This document shows, piece by piece, positions 18,409-29,500 of a stretch of 64,000 nt of DNA. This DNA comes from Yponomeuta sedellus (taxonomy: Eukaryota; Arthropoda; Insecta; Lepidoptera; Yponomeutidae). Below the pieces are notes generated by a model, which did no database searches, was not told the DNA's origin, and was given only the letters and a program-made list of their open reading frames with translations. The DNA is taken from positions 4,765,487 through 4,829,486 of the forward strand of contig OW203738.1 of NCBI GenBank assembly GCA_934045075.1. The letters are read 5' to 3'. A program made the translations under genes and the position numbers. How positions within the stretch are numbered: the stretch's first letter is position 1; each line of letters begins with the position of its first letter.

Positions 18409-20977
18409 CCCTTTGACGTAAATGGGACACCCATGTCCCTGTTTATTTTTGATACGTTATTTCCTAAAATATGGAAAACTTTATTGTACATGGCAGCCCA
18501 AACGCAAGTTTCAGAACGCATCCTTTATAATCTGTGGTTAAAAAAAAGAGGAGCGAGAAAAAAAAGATGAAAAATAGTAATTAAAGTTTGGTGTTTTGGC
18601 GCGCATCTTTTCAACATTTTCAACAACAAACTAAATTATGTTTTGGTTATTTATGTGATTGTTTATTGCCACATTTTGTTACAATGGTAAGTAAATATTG
18701 ATATTTTATTGTTATTTTCCATAATAATATAAAATAAAGCAGCTAAAATATTGTATGTTATGCAAGGGAAGTCAGTGTCCCAATATGCGTCATAGGTCAA
18801 ATTTTATTGGGTTTTACATGTATTATTTATTGATTTTTATGAACTTTGCCACTATATTTCTAAATATTTTTTATTATTTTAGGCTCACAAAGGAACAAGA
18901 CTGTTTCATTTGACAGAATATGAGGTTGAAGAGTACCTAGTGGCTGAATCCAGTGACTGTGAAGATGCCCTTGTTTTGGACGATGAAGATCAATCATTCA
19001 TTGAGCAGGACATACAAGCAGGTGCTTCCGAGGTCGTCATAGAACCTGCGGATGTTCCGGAACCTACCCCTTTGCCAACTGTACTGACCACATCTAGTAC
19101 ATCCGCCTCAACCGAACCGCCACTCACTACAGTCCCTATCTTTAATTGGAAAAAAAACACGTACCGACCTTACATTTTTTCTGAATCCAATTATGCTTTT
19201 GGTGAGATAAACATTCTTCAAAACCATGAATCCCCGAAGCCAATAGATGTCTTTGAAGCTAGTTCTAACATAAAAAAATTGATTGAAGAGGTCATTTTAC
19301 CGGAGTCCATACGATATGCAAATCAAAATGGGTCAGTATTCACAACCGATTTGGAAGAAATGATGGCCTTTATCGGCATGAACTATGTCATGGGCTACCA
19401 TAACTTACCTAGTTTGAGGAGTTATTGGTCCACTGAACCAGATATGGGTGTTCCTTACCTTGCTAAAGTCATGCCTCTCTCTAGGTTCGAACAGATAAGG
19501 AGAAACCTTCATTTTTGTAACAATGAAGCGCAGCCAACAGCGACATCATCCGATTTTGACAGAGCATACAAGATTAGACCAGTCATGCAACATTTCAATT
19601 TTAGCTTCCAATCTGCGATGAAGAACACATTTACTCAATCAATAGACGAACATATGGTGAAATTCAAGGGACATAATATCATGAAGCAGTACATGCAAAA
19701 CAAACCGATAAAGAGAGGATTCAAAATTTGGTGTCGAGCTGATTCTAAGTCAGGATACTTGTTTGAATTTGATTTGTACACAGGCAAAAAACGATCTGGA
19801 ACTGAAGTAGGCTTAGGCGAAGCCGTTGTTCTTCATTTGACAGCCGATTTAGTAGATTTGGGATGCGAAGTATACTTCGATAATTTTTTCAACTCGCCCA
19901 CCCTGCAATATAAGCTTGCCAAACTAAACATCAAAGCCTGTGGTACGGTCCGCACACAGCGAAAAAATATTCCCAAAAATTTGCCACTAGATAAAGATAT
20001 GCAAAGAGGAGATATCTACACCACCAGCTTTGAGGGAATATCTTTTGTCAAGTGGATGGACAATAAGGGTGTACATCTTCTAACGAACTTTTTGTCACCA
20101 ATACCGACGAAAATCGTCAAGCGCCGGCAAACAGGGTCAGCGCTGAGACTTGAAATAACATGCCCAGAGATTGTTTACAAGTATAACCAATATATGGGAG
20201 GCGTCGATCTCATGGACCAGAAAAAAGTGACTTATGAAGTCGATAGAAAATCGAAAATAAAATATTATTTGAGATTGTTCTTCGATCTCTTGGACATCGC
20301 GATAAACAATGCCTACGTGATTTACGAGAAACTGCACTTGGCACAAAAAATTGAAGGAACTCTTCTTTCCACATTAGAATACCGACAAGTTGTGGCCCGA
20401 GCGATGATAGGTGATTTTTCTATTAGAAAAAATGCACTGCCTACTATTTCAATGACAAAAAAAAGAATTGAAAATTTAGGAACAGCAAACAAAAGATCTG
20501 CGCCAACCCACGTCATGGTGAAAGAGAATGCAAGAAAAAGATGCGTGTATTGTGCAAAAGCTGGCGTGGAGAATCGCACCAATAACATTTGCGAAAAATG
20601 CAAAGTACACCTATGTTTTACTACAGGTCGCAACTGTTTTGCCCACTTTCATCTGTAATGTGCTGTTCGCTCTATTTCTTTTGTTTAGATGTTTTTTTTG
20701 TTGTTTGATAATATAAATAACAGTGCACAAATAACACTGTTTTTTATTCATAATTACCTCAGTACTCTGGAATAAGACGACTTTTACGAAGATGAAAATA
20801 ACTAAGTATTGCGTCCCTTGGCGCATATTGGGTCATGACTGTCCCAAGGATTTCCAAAAAATATACAATACTTTTTGTAGTTTTTATGATACATTTAGTA
20901 ATATTACATCGAAATCAATCAATTGATCCACTGAAACTGCTACAATAACTTCTCAATCGATTTTGTGCGTGAAAGGG
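18409..20977 (+). mobile_element. Complete piggyBac-type transposon
   Basis: TTAA lies immediately outside both ends (18405-18408 and 20978-20981). Termini are CCCTTTGACGTA on the left and, reverse-complemented, CCCTTTCACGCA on the right. A sub-terminal inverted repeat CCCAATATGCG lies at 18779-18789 and, inverted, at 20822-20832. GGGACACCCATGTCCC, a quasi-palindrome, lies just inside the left end. Total 2569 bp with one intact transposase gene. TTAA specificity and short TIRs define the superfamily. Confidence 0.93.
18684..20658 (+). CDS. piggyBac transposase, spliced, apparently intact
   Basis: The 1749-base reading frame has no usable ATG near its start: at 18910 it reads TTG. Upstream, ATG at 18684-18686 is followed directly by GTAAGT, and the intron closes with TTTTAG at 18882. 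Splicing joins ATG to GCT CAC AAA in frame and adds MAHKGTRLFH, for 592 aa. Catalytic acidic residues fall at D256 (SIDEHMVKFKG), D334 (YFDNFFNSP), D443 and D446 (GGVDLMDQ). The 78-residue gap between the first two and the 3-residue gap between the last two match those of the founding piggyBac enzyme (D268, D346, D447, D450). The C-terminus is a Cys/His-rich zinc finger (CVYC, ICEKC, CFTTGRNCF). It acts in the nucleus, cutting at TTAA without leaving a footprint. No stops or frameshifts were seen. Confidence 0.93.
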
Positions 20978-20981
20978 TTAA

Positions 20982-21673
20982 GGCCCCAGTACACAATGGC
21001 CCATGCTGGCCCACTGCTCGCCATGGCCATTGGGGGCCATGCTGTGTAGTGGCTGACTATTGCCTATCGTGGTGCGCAATCTGGCAGTTGTCGGTTTTTG
21101 GGGGCACACTTCAAAGGAATCGTGGCGTAGCGTGGTCCATCCATGTTTACACAGTAGGTGGCGCATCGTTTAGTTCGTCACTGACCGTGACCGCTGACCG
21201 GGATAGTCATAGAGTACTTTTTTTGGTTGCGATTTTCTGTAAAACTACTTGAATTCTAAATCGCCCAAAATGTCTAGGGCACGATTAATAATTATTTTAA
21301 TTTTACCTAAACGATCCATGTTCAGGTAAAATTAAAAATATTATTTCTTCTTTACTGTTTAATTTCCAATGACATTAAAAAATCGTACCCTTCTACTGTA
21401 GATCGTACCTTTTCAAACATCCGTGCTAAACGGCGAGCAGACTGCCAACACTTACTGGTCTCCATGGTATCACTTAATTTTGTATTCTACCCTCGGATAA
21501 ATAAGTAGGTATATACCTACCTCTTGGATTTATTGGAGGTAAAAATACATTAATGACATTGTCTGAGTAAAAATCATAGGTAAGTATATTATGTACAAAT
21601 GTATGAAATGTATAGCCCCACCTTCATCACCGGCGCCACCGGATTAATTAATACACCGATTGTAAATAAAGTT
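20982..21673. other. No gene seen
   Basis: GC-richer text at 20982-21200 (GGCCATGG-type words) then AT-rich sequence. An inverted repeat TTTTAATTTTACCT pairs 21295-21308 with 21324-21337. Confidence 0.4.
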
Positions 21674-21914
21674 AAGGCCTGCGCATAATCTCAAAGATGT
21701 TAAGTAGAATTTCCTAGATCATAGAATTTTCCTAGGTCACAATTTAAAACACAATAAAGTCCTGCGCAGACGAGGGACTTTTGTCCCCGAGGGAGAAAAG
21801 TCCCTGAATCGTTAAAAATGTCCACCGAGTACTTGTCGCGGACTCAACGCCTACGGTGTGCGGTCATTTTTTCCCCGGAAATTGAGTGAAGCTTACGCTA
21901 TGGAAACAAATATT

Positions 21915-24900
21915 ATTTCAATTTCAATTTCAATTTCGTTTATTGCTTCATGTGGTACAGAATAGGTCTTAACATATAGGTATAATGGTGCGCAACATGA
22001 GCCCTGTAAGGGCACTGCAATTTTATACATAAGTAGCTTACGTATCTAAGAAAAATAAGTACTTAATTATTTTTATGTACTAAAACAGAATAAGAGTGTC
22101 ATGTATTTTTAATACAATTAGTTTAGACACTGTTACTTATACCTATTTAATACTAAAAGGCTAACTTAAAACTATATAACGCCAATAGAATCATTAACAT
22201 TACTCACACCAGCTTCATCTACTACTTAAGTAATTATTATGTATTATTAATACCTATGGCTTTCTTCCATAAATTCTTTTATTGTATAATAGCACTTTTT
22301 AACAAGATATTCTTTTAGTTTATTTACAAATATATTATATACCATCTCTTCTAAAATATACTTCGGTAATTTATTGTATATCTTAGTTGCCATCGCATGT
22401 GGACCTGAACTATGCAGTTTTAACGTTGAGGTAGGTATGGCTAATTTGTGTTGGTTTCTTAAATTCAAAGGCTTAGAGTATTGATTTTTTGCGAGAGAGA
22501 ACAGCTGGTGGTTTTTTTTAACAAATTTACATATTTCTAATATATACAAGGAGGCAAGTGTAGGGATTTTTAGTTTAATAAAGTGTTCTTTGCAGCTTTC
22601 CATTGAATCTACGTTGTTTATAATTCTAATGCATCTTTTTTGGAGGATGAATAAGCTAGGTGCATCAGTACTGTTACCCCAAAGTAGTATACCATAGCTT
22701 AGCCATGCATGTGCATATGCGTAATAGGCTGTAAGAGCTGTTTTTATATTCGTAGATCTCTTAAGTTGGTTTAGTGCATAGGTAAAACGTGATAGTTTAC
22801 CGGTTATTATTTGAATATGAGCTTTCCAGTCAATACGTGTGTCTATATTTAGTCCCAGCAACGAAAATACATTTACACTCTCTAATTTTGTGTTATTGTA
22901 AGAATAATCCATATTTAGTTCACGCTTTTGATAGGGTTTATACTGCATAAGTTTGGTCTTTTTAAAGTTAAGTTCTAAGTTGTGATCATTTAGCCAGCTA
23001 ATTATACTGGAGAGGATATTATCTAAACTATTTTTGAGATCAACGTTATTCTCACACGGAAAAACTACAGACATATCGTCGGCAAAGAGTATGCATTTAT
23101 TACTGATGATTTTTGGTAGGTCATTTATGTATATTAAAAATAAAATACATCCTAATACACTACCTTGAGGGATTGATTGGGTAACTGCAACTGTAGTAGA
23201 GGAAATTTTACTTATTAAACCAGTTTCCAAATTAATGTGATCTATTTCAACTTTCTGTGTGCGGTTTTTTAGGTATGAGGCAAACCAGTCAAATGCGGTC
23301 CCTCTCACACCTATACCGTAGAGTTTTTGTAGGAGAATATCATAAGAGACTCTGTCGTAGGCCTTACTCATGTCTAGAAGGATTCCCACGGCATACATTT
23401 TTTTATTTATTATATCTAGTGTCTCATTAATAAACTTGTAAACTGCCAAAGTAGTTGAACGATCTTTTCTAAATCCATTTTGCCCTTCGTCTAAGATGTT
23501 GTATTTTTCACAATACGAGTACAGTCTGTTCGACATAGCCGTTTCAAATATTTTGGAGAAGGTCGGTAAAAGTGCTATAGGTCTATAGTTGCTACTATTT
23601 GTTTTATCGTCTTTTTTATGTACGGGTTTTACGATAGATATTTTAAGTAGGTCTGGGACCGAGCCTTCAGAGAAAGACTGGTTTACTAAGAATGTCAGTG
23701 GTGGACTTAGCTCATTTACGCAATGTTTGACTAAGGCCGGAGGTATTTGATCGAAGCCAAAACTATGTTTGTTCTTCAATTTGCGTATTATATTATATAT
23801 TTCGCCCAGTTCAGCAGGGCGGATGAATATTGAGTTATCTGATGGAGCAATTACAGGTCGTCCTTTTGGAGCATTGCATGTACTGCTGTCAGTTTTTTTA
23901 GATTTTCCTACAGCTATAAAATGAGCATTAAACAGATTCGCTACGGTATAGGGGTCATCTATTATATTATTATCTTTGTTATGTTTTAGTTTTATGTTAT
24001 GTATTTTCTTTTGCGGGACTTTATTTGTACATTCTTTTACTATTTGCCACATTGTTTTTATTATGTTATCAGATTTTTCTATCCTTTTTATTAAATTTAG
24101 TTTTTTTGACCTTTGGACAGTTTTTTTGAGCATGATTTCGTATTTTTTATAGTGGCTATGCAGTACTGGATCATTTGTTTCAGATGCAATAATTTTTAGG
24201 AGGCGTTTATGTTTACATGATATTTTAATACCAGTTGTTAGCCAAGATCTTTTGGGTTTGTTTTTATATTTCGTTGTTATTTCAGGACAGTGTCGATTCA
24301 ACAACGTCATAATTATATTGTGGAATGCCGTATAGTTTTCATTAATGCTTTGATCATAGGATAAAATTGAGCTCCAGTCTAATTTTTGTAAATCTAATTT
24401 TAAATTATCTAGGTTTTGTTGTTTAAATTGTCTTTTTTTCTGAAATTGGGTAGGTGTTTTATTTTTTGACTTTATGGGAATTTTCACTAATACACCTAAA
24501 TGGTCTGAAATACCATATTCTTTTAAAGTAATATTGAATTCCGCATCATAGAAATTTGTGAAGACAAGGTCTAAACAGGTTGCTGAATTGTTTGTGATCC
24601 TAGTAGGATCATTGAGATGCTGAAAAAAATTGTAGCTTTTTAAAAGATTAAGAAAAGTTATAGTTAAGTTATCTTTGTTAAGTACATTGATATTAAAGTC
24701 ACCACCTATCATAATATTTTTTCCCCGATCTTTATTATTTAGTATTTTTAAGAGTTTTTCCACTAAATTTAGAAACATATTTGTGTCTCTATTTCTCTCT
24801 GGCCAGTAAACAACTATCAATAGCAAGTTGTGTTCAGGGATTTCAGCTGCACATACTTCCAGTATATATTCAATAGATATATCAACTATGTCTTCCCTTT

Positions 24901-25837
24901 TTTTAAACTCAATATTGTCTTTTAACATGACGCAAACACCACCACCTTTATGCAGTGTACGACAAAAAAAAGAGGCACAGTTAAAACCTTCTAATTTAAG
25001 CAGATCTAATTTAGAAGAATCTATCCATGTTTCAGTAAAACAGTACGACTGGACACTTTCGTCATAATCAACGATGGATTCTAATATATGTTGTTTGTTA
25101 TTGAAGCTTCTAATATTTTGATATAAGGTTTTAAAGAAAGCGACGAAAATTTGGTGCTCGCGGTCTGGAGGTTCGTCGTAGATTAGTATTTGCAGGAGTT
25201 TCCTTTGAAGTTTCGTTAGTACTCTCTGCATTTTGTTGTATTATGTGTATGGCAGGTGATTTTGTGGCATTTTTATTAATTGATATGTCCGTTTGTTTTT
25301 CTTCTAAGCCATTTACTACATTCTCAGTCGAGACTGAAGGCATTTCATCTTGAGTAATTTGAAGATTATCGTTTTCAAGTTTATATTCCAGGCCATCAAT
25401 TATTAATGCGTTATTTCTGAAAATTGCATGTCTACCACGACGTCGGGCTTCAATGAGTTTCTCTTTCAGTCTATAGCGTGCTTGAAGAGCTTTTTCGTCT
25501 AAAAATTCGCTGACAGCCATGCCCGTGTTACGGAAATAATCCCTGCTTTGAAATATGAACTTTGTCGCTCTTTTGCTGAGAAGTTCAACCACAAGTGGTC
25601 TGCGTTGGTTTCTTTTGGCTTTCTTTCCAACTCTCACCACACCCTCTATATATCCAGTTAAGTCTATATTTAGAATATCATAAAAAATGTTTATTATTCT
25701 TTCATGCAGTTGATATTCATTCTCCTCCCAGTAGTCTTCTACTCCATATAAGACAATTTTTTTTGAATTCTCTGATGCTTCTGGTTGACAAATAACCTGC
25801 GATGTAATTCTGGGCTCGGAGTCTAGCTTTGCAGATA
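21915..25837 (-). mobile_element. Jockey/CR1-group non-LTR retrotransposon, 5'-truncated
   Basis: Both borders come from comparison with the uninterrupted MITE-X copy at 27.5 kb. The 3' end (left) carries a simple tail of repeated ATTTCA units (minus strand TGAAAT). The 5' end (right, near 25837) falls inside ORF1, so the promoter and the start of ORF1 are missing. Length about 3.92 kb. About 10 bp of the empty-site sequence seems absent at the junction and I see no clean target duplication. Confidence 0.85.
22247..25231 (-). CDS. LINE ORF2: AP-like endonuclease plus reverse transcriptase
   Basis: 994 aa without interruption. The N-terminal quarter is the endonuclease: YQNIRS, FTETWID, GGGVCVMLK, GGDFNIN (catalytic Asp) and ISDHLGV (catalytic His). 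A linker leads to the RT domain: NYRPIALLP, GFRKDRSTT, LDMSKAYDRVSY (first catalytic Asp), IPQGSVLGCILFLIYINDLP and LFADDMSVVF (catalytic DD), followed by a thumb region (FLGLNID, WLSYGILLWG). No RNase H domain is visible, as in many Jockey/CR1-group elements. It overlaps ORF1 by about 100 bp in another frame. The protein could be active, but the truncated copy has probably lost its own promoter. Confidence 0.93.
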   Translation of the reverse strand: MQRVLTKLQRKLLQILIYDEPPDREHQIFVAFFKTLYQNIRSFNNKQHILESIVDYDESVQSYCFTETWIDSSKLDLLKLEGFNCASFFCRTLHKGGGVCVMLKDNIEFKKREDIVDISIEYILEVCAAEIPEHNLLLIVVYWPERNRDTNMFLNLVEKLLKILNNKDRGKNIMIGGDFNINVLNKDNLTITFLNLLKSYNFFQHLNDPTRITNNSATCLDLVFTNFYDAEFNITLKEYGISDHLGVLVKIPIKSKNKTPTQFQKKRQFKQQNLDNLKLDLQKLDWSSILSYDQSINENYTAFHNIIMTLLNRHCPEITTKYKNKPKRSWLTTGIKISCKHKRLLKIIASETNDPVLHSHYKKYEIMLKKTVQRSKKLNLIKRIEKSDNIIKTMWQIVKECTNKVPQKKIHNIKLKHNKDNNIIDDPYTVANLFNAHFIAVGKSKKTDSSTCNAPKGRPVIAPSDNSIFIRPAELGEIYNIIRKLKNKHSFGFDQIPPALVKHCVNELSPPLTFLVNQSFSEGSVPDLLKISIVKPVHKKDDKTNSSNYRPIALLPTFSKIFETAMSNRLYSYCEKYNILDEGQNGFRKDRSTTLAVYKFINETLDIINKKMYAVGILLDMSKAYDRVSYDILLQKLYGIGVRGTAFDWFASYLKNRTQKVEIDHINLETGLISKISSTTVAVTQSIPQGSVLGCILFLIYINDLPKIISNKCILFADDMSVVFPCENNVDLKNSLDNILSSIISWLNDHNLELNFKKTKLMQYKPYQKRELNMDYSYNNTKLESVNVFSLLGLNIDTRIDWKAHIQIITGKLSRFTYALNQLKRSTNIKTALTAYYAYAHAWLSYGILLWGNSTDAPSLFILQKRCIRIINNVDSMESCKEHFIKLKIPTLASLYILEICKFVKKNHQLFSLAKNQYSKPLNLRNQHKLAIPTSTLKLHSSGPHAMATKIYNKLPKYILEEMVYNIFVNKLKEYLVKKCYYTIKEFMEESHRY

Positions 25838-25901
25838 CATTGTGTTGTAATTTACATGAAGTTGAAAAAGAAAAGGCGTTTTGCAAGAAAACACCGAACA
25901 T
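25131..25901 (-). pseudogene. LINE ORF1, N-terminally truncated, with start codon from MITE-X
   Basis: The open frame codes for 256 aa. From about residue 23 it is LINE ORF1: an RRM-like segment (KKIVLYGVEDYW, TGYIEGVVRVGK, RRPLVVELLSKR) and a basic C-terminal domain (EARRRGRHAIFRNNALIIDG). The first 22 residues, including the ATG at 25901, are encoded by the flanking MITE-X, so the frame is a chance fusion and not the native start. The usual N-terminal part of such ORF1 proteins is missing. Confidence 0.85.
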
Positions 25902-26227
25902 TTGTGCTGTCGGGTCTCTTGATGTCTTTGGTAACCTAAGGGACTTTTTGTACGGGGTACTTTTAGTACTTCGTGTGCGTTATTTGATACAATTTATATG
26001 TGATCTATATCGACAGAGAAAAAAGTAGGTACCCGGGGGATAGTCCCCCGTCTGCGCAGGCCTTCCTTTATGGTTGGTGTGTTTCTGACGTGGATGAGGT
26101 TAGGAAAACCAAACTAGGTACACATACAAATCACATTCTCTTTTAATTTTTCAAATAAAACCACTAACTTAAGCTTAGCAAATATCAGTTAAAGTTTAAC
26201 AAATGAACCTAACGAATTGTGTTTGTT

Positions 26228-26404
26228 AGGCTGCGCACGCACGGGTTACTTTTGTCACCGTGACTATTTCGTCACTCTTATCAAGACCGTGGATATGTAT
26301 GGAGATGCGCGTATGTTACGACCTGATAACTGGGTGACATTTCGCGCACCTCCATACATATCTACGGAGTGACGTGACAAAAGTAACCCATGCGCGCTTA
26401 GCCT
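26228..26404. mobile_element. Small MITE with about 30-bp TIRs
   Basis: The left end AGGCTGCGCACGCACGGGTT ACTTTTGTCAC and the inverted right end AGGCTAAGCGCGCATGGGTT ACTTTTGTCAC match closely. Length 177 bp. Interior halves are themselves largely complementary (TATGTATGGAG / CTCCATACATA). Confidence 0.75.
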
Positions 26405-26559
26405 TACAAGAACAACAATTAAAAAAACATTAGTTTAGCTAGGAATAATCAGCCCAGTTACTCACAAATCAGTGTAAATTAATACTTATTGAAAAAAAAA
26501 AAAAAATACTTTGGCAGCAAATTAAATACCACTTGCAAGAAATCTATTACTTAAATTTA

Positions 26560-29500
26560 TCAATGCTGTGACACAAATTGCATGAGGTCAAACATATTCT
26601 CAAGTTCAAAGTTTCTCAACTGTTGAGCCCTACCTTCAAAGAGACGTTTTGTCACACCATACTGGTAGATGCTGAGCATTTGATGAAACATAGTGTAGAT
26701 CAATGGGTACATTTTATTTGTTGGATCTTTGGACAGTTCACTCATACGCTCGCACAAGAGCCTGTATTTGACAGTCTTGTCATTTGTCCATTGGAAACCA
26801 CCTCTCAGCACTTCGAGAAACTCTGCTTTGCTGTTCTGTTGGATACTTGGCTTATATTTCCAATCCCCTGTGCAGGCTTGGCATTGGCATAACATGCCGT
26901 AAATATTGTACAGGTTATACTGACGTTCGTGGTAAGGGCTGTTTCTGTAACATCCACTGAAATTAAAGAGGAAAAGTTAACACACAAATTCTAAAATGTA
27001 AAAGGATCATCTCTCATTGTTGGCAATTTTTTTTTGTAATTGTGGTCTTCTATACCTTTCGGCCGTCATGGCAACTAAATTTCGCAACCGGTTGTGAAAA
27101 AGGAATTTTTATTCTTTGTCGGCAACTAGTTGCGAATAAAGATTTTTTTCTCTTTATACGCAACTAGTTGCTAACAAGGAATTTTTCAAAAACACTAGTT
27201 GAAGTAGAAGAATCTATTTTCTTCTTACGCAACCATGTAGTAATGTGGTCCGCGTCTTATACAATAATATAATAAACACTGATATATAAGTTTATTTAAA
27301 AATAACTCTGGCCAGGAATTCTAGAAATAGGATTTATATACGGATTGACCGCAAATATTGTCAATAAATGAATAAAAACTTGCCGTTGCCGACAAAGAAT
27401 AAAAAATCCTTTTTCACAACCAGTTGCGAAGTTTAGTTGCCATGGCTGCCGAAAGGCTTCTATAGGACCAGTAATCTCAAAGATGTTATGTAGAATTTGC
27501 TAGCACAGACGAGGGACTTTTGTCCCCAAGGGACAAAAGTCCCTGAATCGTAAAAAATGTCCTCCGAGTACTTGTAGCAGACTCAACGCCTACGGTGTGC
27601 GGTCATTTTTCCCCGGAAATTGAGTGAAGCGTATGCTATGGAAGCAAATATTCTGATATTATATTGTGTTGCAATTTACATGAAGTCGAAAAAGAAAAGG
27701 CGTTTTAAAACACTGAGCTTTTGTCCAGTCCGGTCTCTTGATGTCCTCACTAACTTAAGGGACATTTCGTATAGGGTACTTTTAGTCCTTTGTGTGCGTT
27801 ATTTCATACAATTTATAAGAGATTTAGATCGATGGACAAAAAAGTACCCGGGGGATAGTCCCTCGTCTGGGCAGGCCCTAATGTTGTAAGTGGTCTGTTG
27901 GAGAATTAGTCAGGTCATTTATTGCATGGAATAGATGGATAGATATACTATAGAACACTTTATTGTACATAAAAAAGGAAATTAAGAACACAGATATTTC
28001 TTAACCAAAGAGTACAGGGGGCGGCCTTATCACTAAAAGTGATTTCTTCCAGACAACCTTTGGATGGACTGGAGCAACTGGAGAGGGAAGTAGACATACA
28101 AATAAATCAAAATACGTATTTCAGATACATATGAATAAAACATGCTTAATTAAGAAAATTATTATACTAACTGTAAATAGATACATACAAATAATATACG
28201 TAAATAGAAAGTGATATAAAATATATATTTTATATAAATACATACATAGGCTTAACTATATATGGACAGGACATAATTAACAGACCAACAATTGTGGATA
28301 TTTAAAATAACATTTCTTACCCAAGGGCAATTGTCAGTTCAGTTCCAGCTTCGATAGGAGAAATCGCAATGAGGGCCAACCTATTGCCCAGACCAACTGT
28401 TAATGTGTTGGCATTGCAGTCATGTTTGCAACGTGATAAGAAAGGAAAAAATCCAATGTTTTCAACTGTTTCCACCAATACACTTTGTTCATCCATATCC
28501 AGTACGGCTCCAGATATGACATTCATGGGGCTGTGCATTGTGTGATACATAAATTGTTTAATCATGTGCTTTATCACATCGTCTTTTTTCTCCTTGCCGT
28601 AGTATGAAGCAGGCACGGCTTTGAGTCCATGAATAATCAATGATGCGTAAATTGAAGTATCATAGAGACAACCATATTTCTTAAGCCGATCTTGGGCTGG
28701 TGGGTGGAGATATGTCTTATGATTATCCATTTCAAGTTTGTTCACGATGGTCCCATTGCCTTCAAGGATAGCATCCATTTTCTTAGAGATTTCAGCAAAC
28801 TTCTTTAAATTCTTGGTCATGTTCCATGTTTTGAAAACATATTTCAGCCAAACTTGAGTCCAATATGGGACCAAGTCGAACATGTATATCATTGCACATT
28901 CAATGTTGTGATGCTCCTCCCAACACTGGTCTTTGCAGACATTATCACAGTAGAGAACATGAGTACATGTGTCACAAGGTATCATGTTGTATGCACTTTT
29001 GTTGCAATTATAACAAAGCAGTAGTTTGTTTTCGTCTAGGTGGGCATGGGTAAATGCCGTCTCAATAGCTATTATTTCTCCCAATTTGATGTCCGATTGA
29101 GCAACAACAGTCTCTTTACCTTCCTTCTGTACTATATTAATTGCGTTCTTTGCAAATGGAAACTTTGGATTGCGTTTACCACTAACTTTAAAGAATTCTT
29201 TGCTAGCATTAGTGTCATTGAAATCACCCAATTGATTATTATGGATAATATCTTCTTTCCACAACATTGATTGGCATTCATTCTTCCTCTTGTTTAGTTT
29301 GCTCTGTAAATCCTTGTGGCATTTGAGTGCAATGCACCGATCAATGTCAATTATTGCCGAAGAGTATTTATGGATTTTGCGGAGTAAAGCAGACCTGTTG
29401 CTGTAAGCATAGATCAGCTCCCTTGTCCCAGGGGGCGCATGCAATATTGCCAAGTTGTATAGTTGCAAGGCGGAACCATAATCCTCTCCACCGAAAGCTA

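Larger units (their letters stand above)
21674..26064. mobile_element. MITE-X copy A, split by a LINE insertion
   Basis: Left part 21674-21914 and right part 25838-26064 are the two halves of one element. Outer ends are the inverted AAGGCCTGCGCA (21674-21685) and TGCGCAGGCCTT (26053-26064). Shared inner words are CAGACGAGGGACTTTTGTCC at about 21767 and, on the right, GGTACCCGGGGGATAGTCCC. The halves line up with the unbroken copy at 27465-27883. Joined, copy A is about 467 bp. Confidence 0.85.

Noticed and set aside
20137..20633. Minus-strand frames opposite the piggyBac transposase
   Set aside because: Shadows of a gene with clear catalytic residues on the plus strand.
24828..25067. Plus-strand frames at 24828, 25595 and 25840 opposite the LINE
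   Set aside because: They are shadows of the minus-strand ORF1/ORF2 with no motifs.
27620..27889. 89-codon plus-strand frame
   Set aside because: It lies inside MITE-X and has no recognisable motif.
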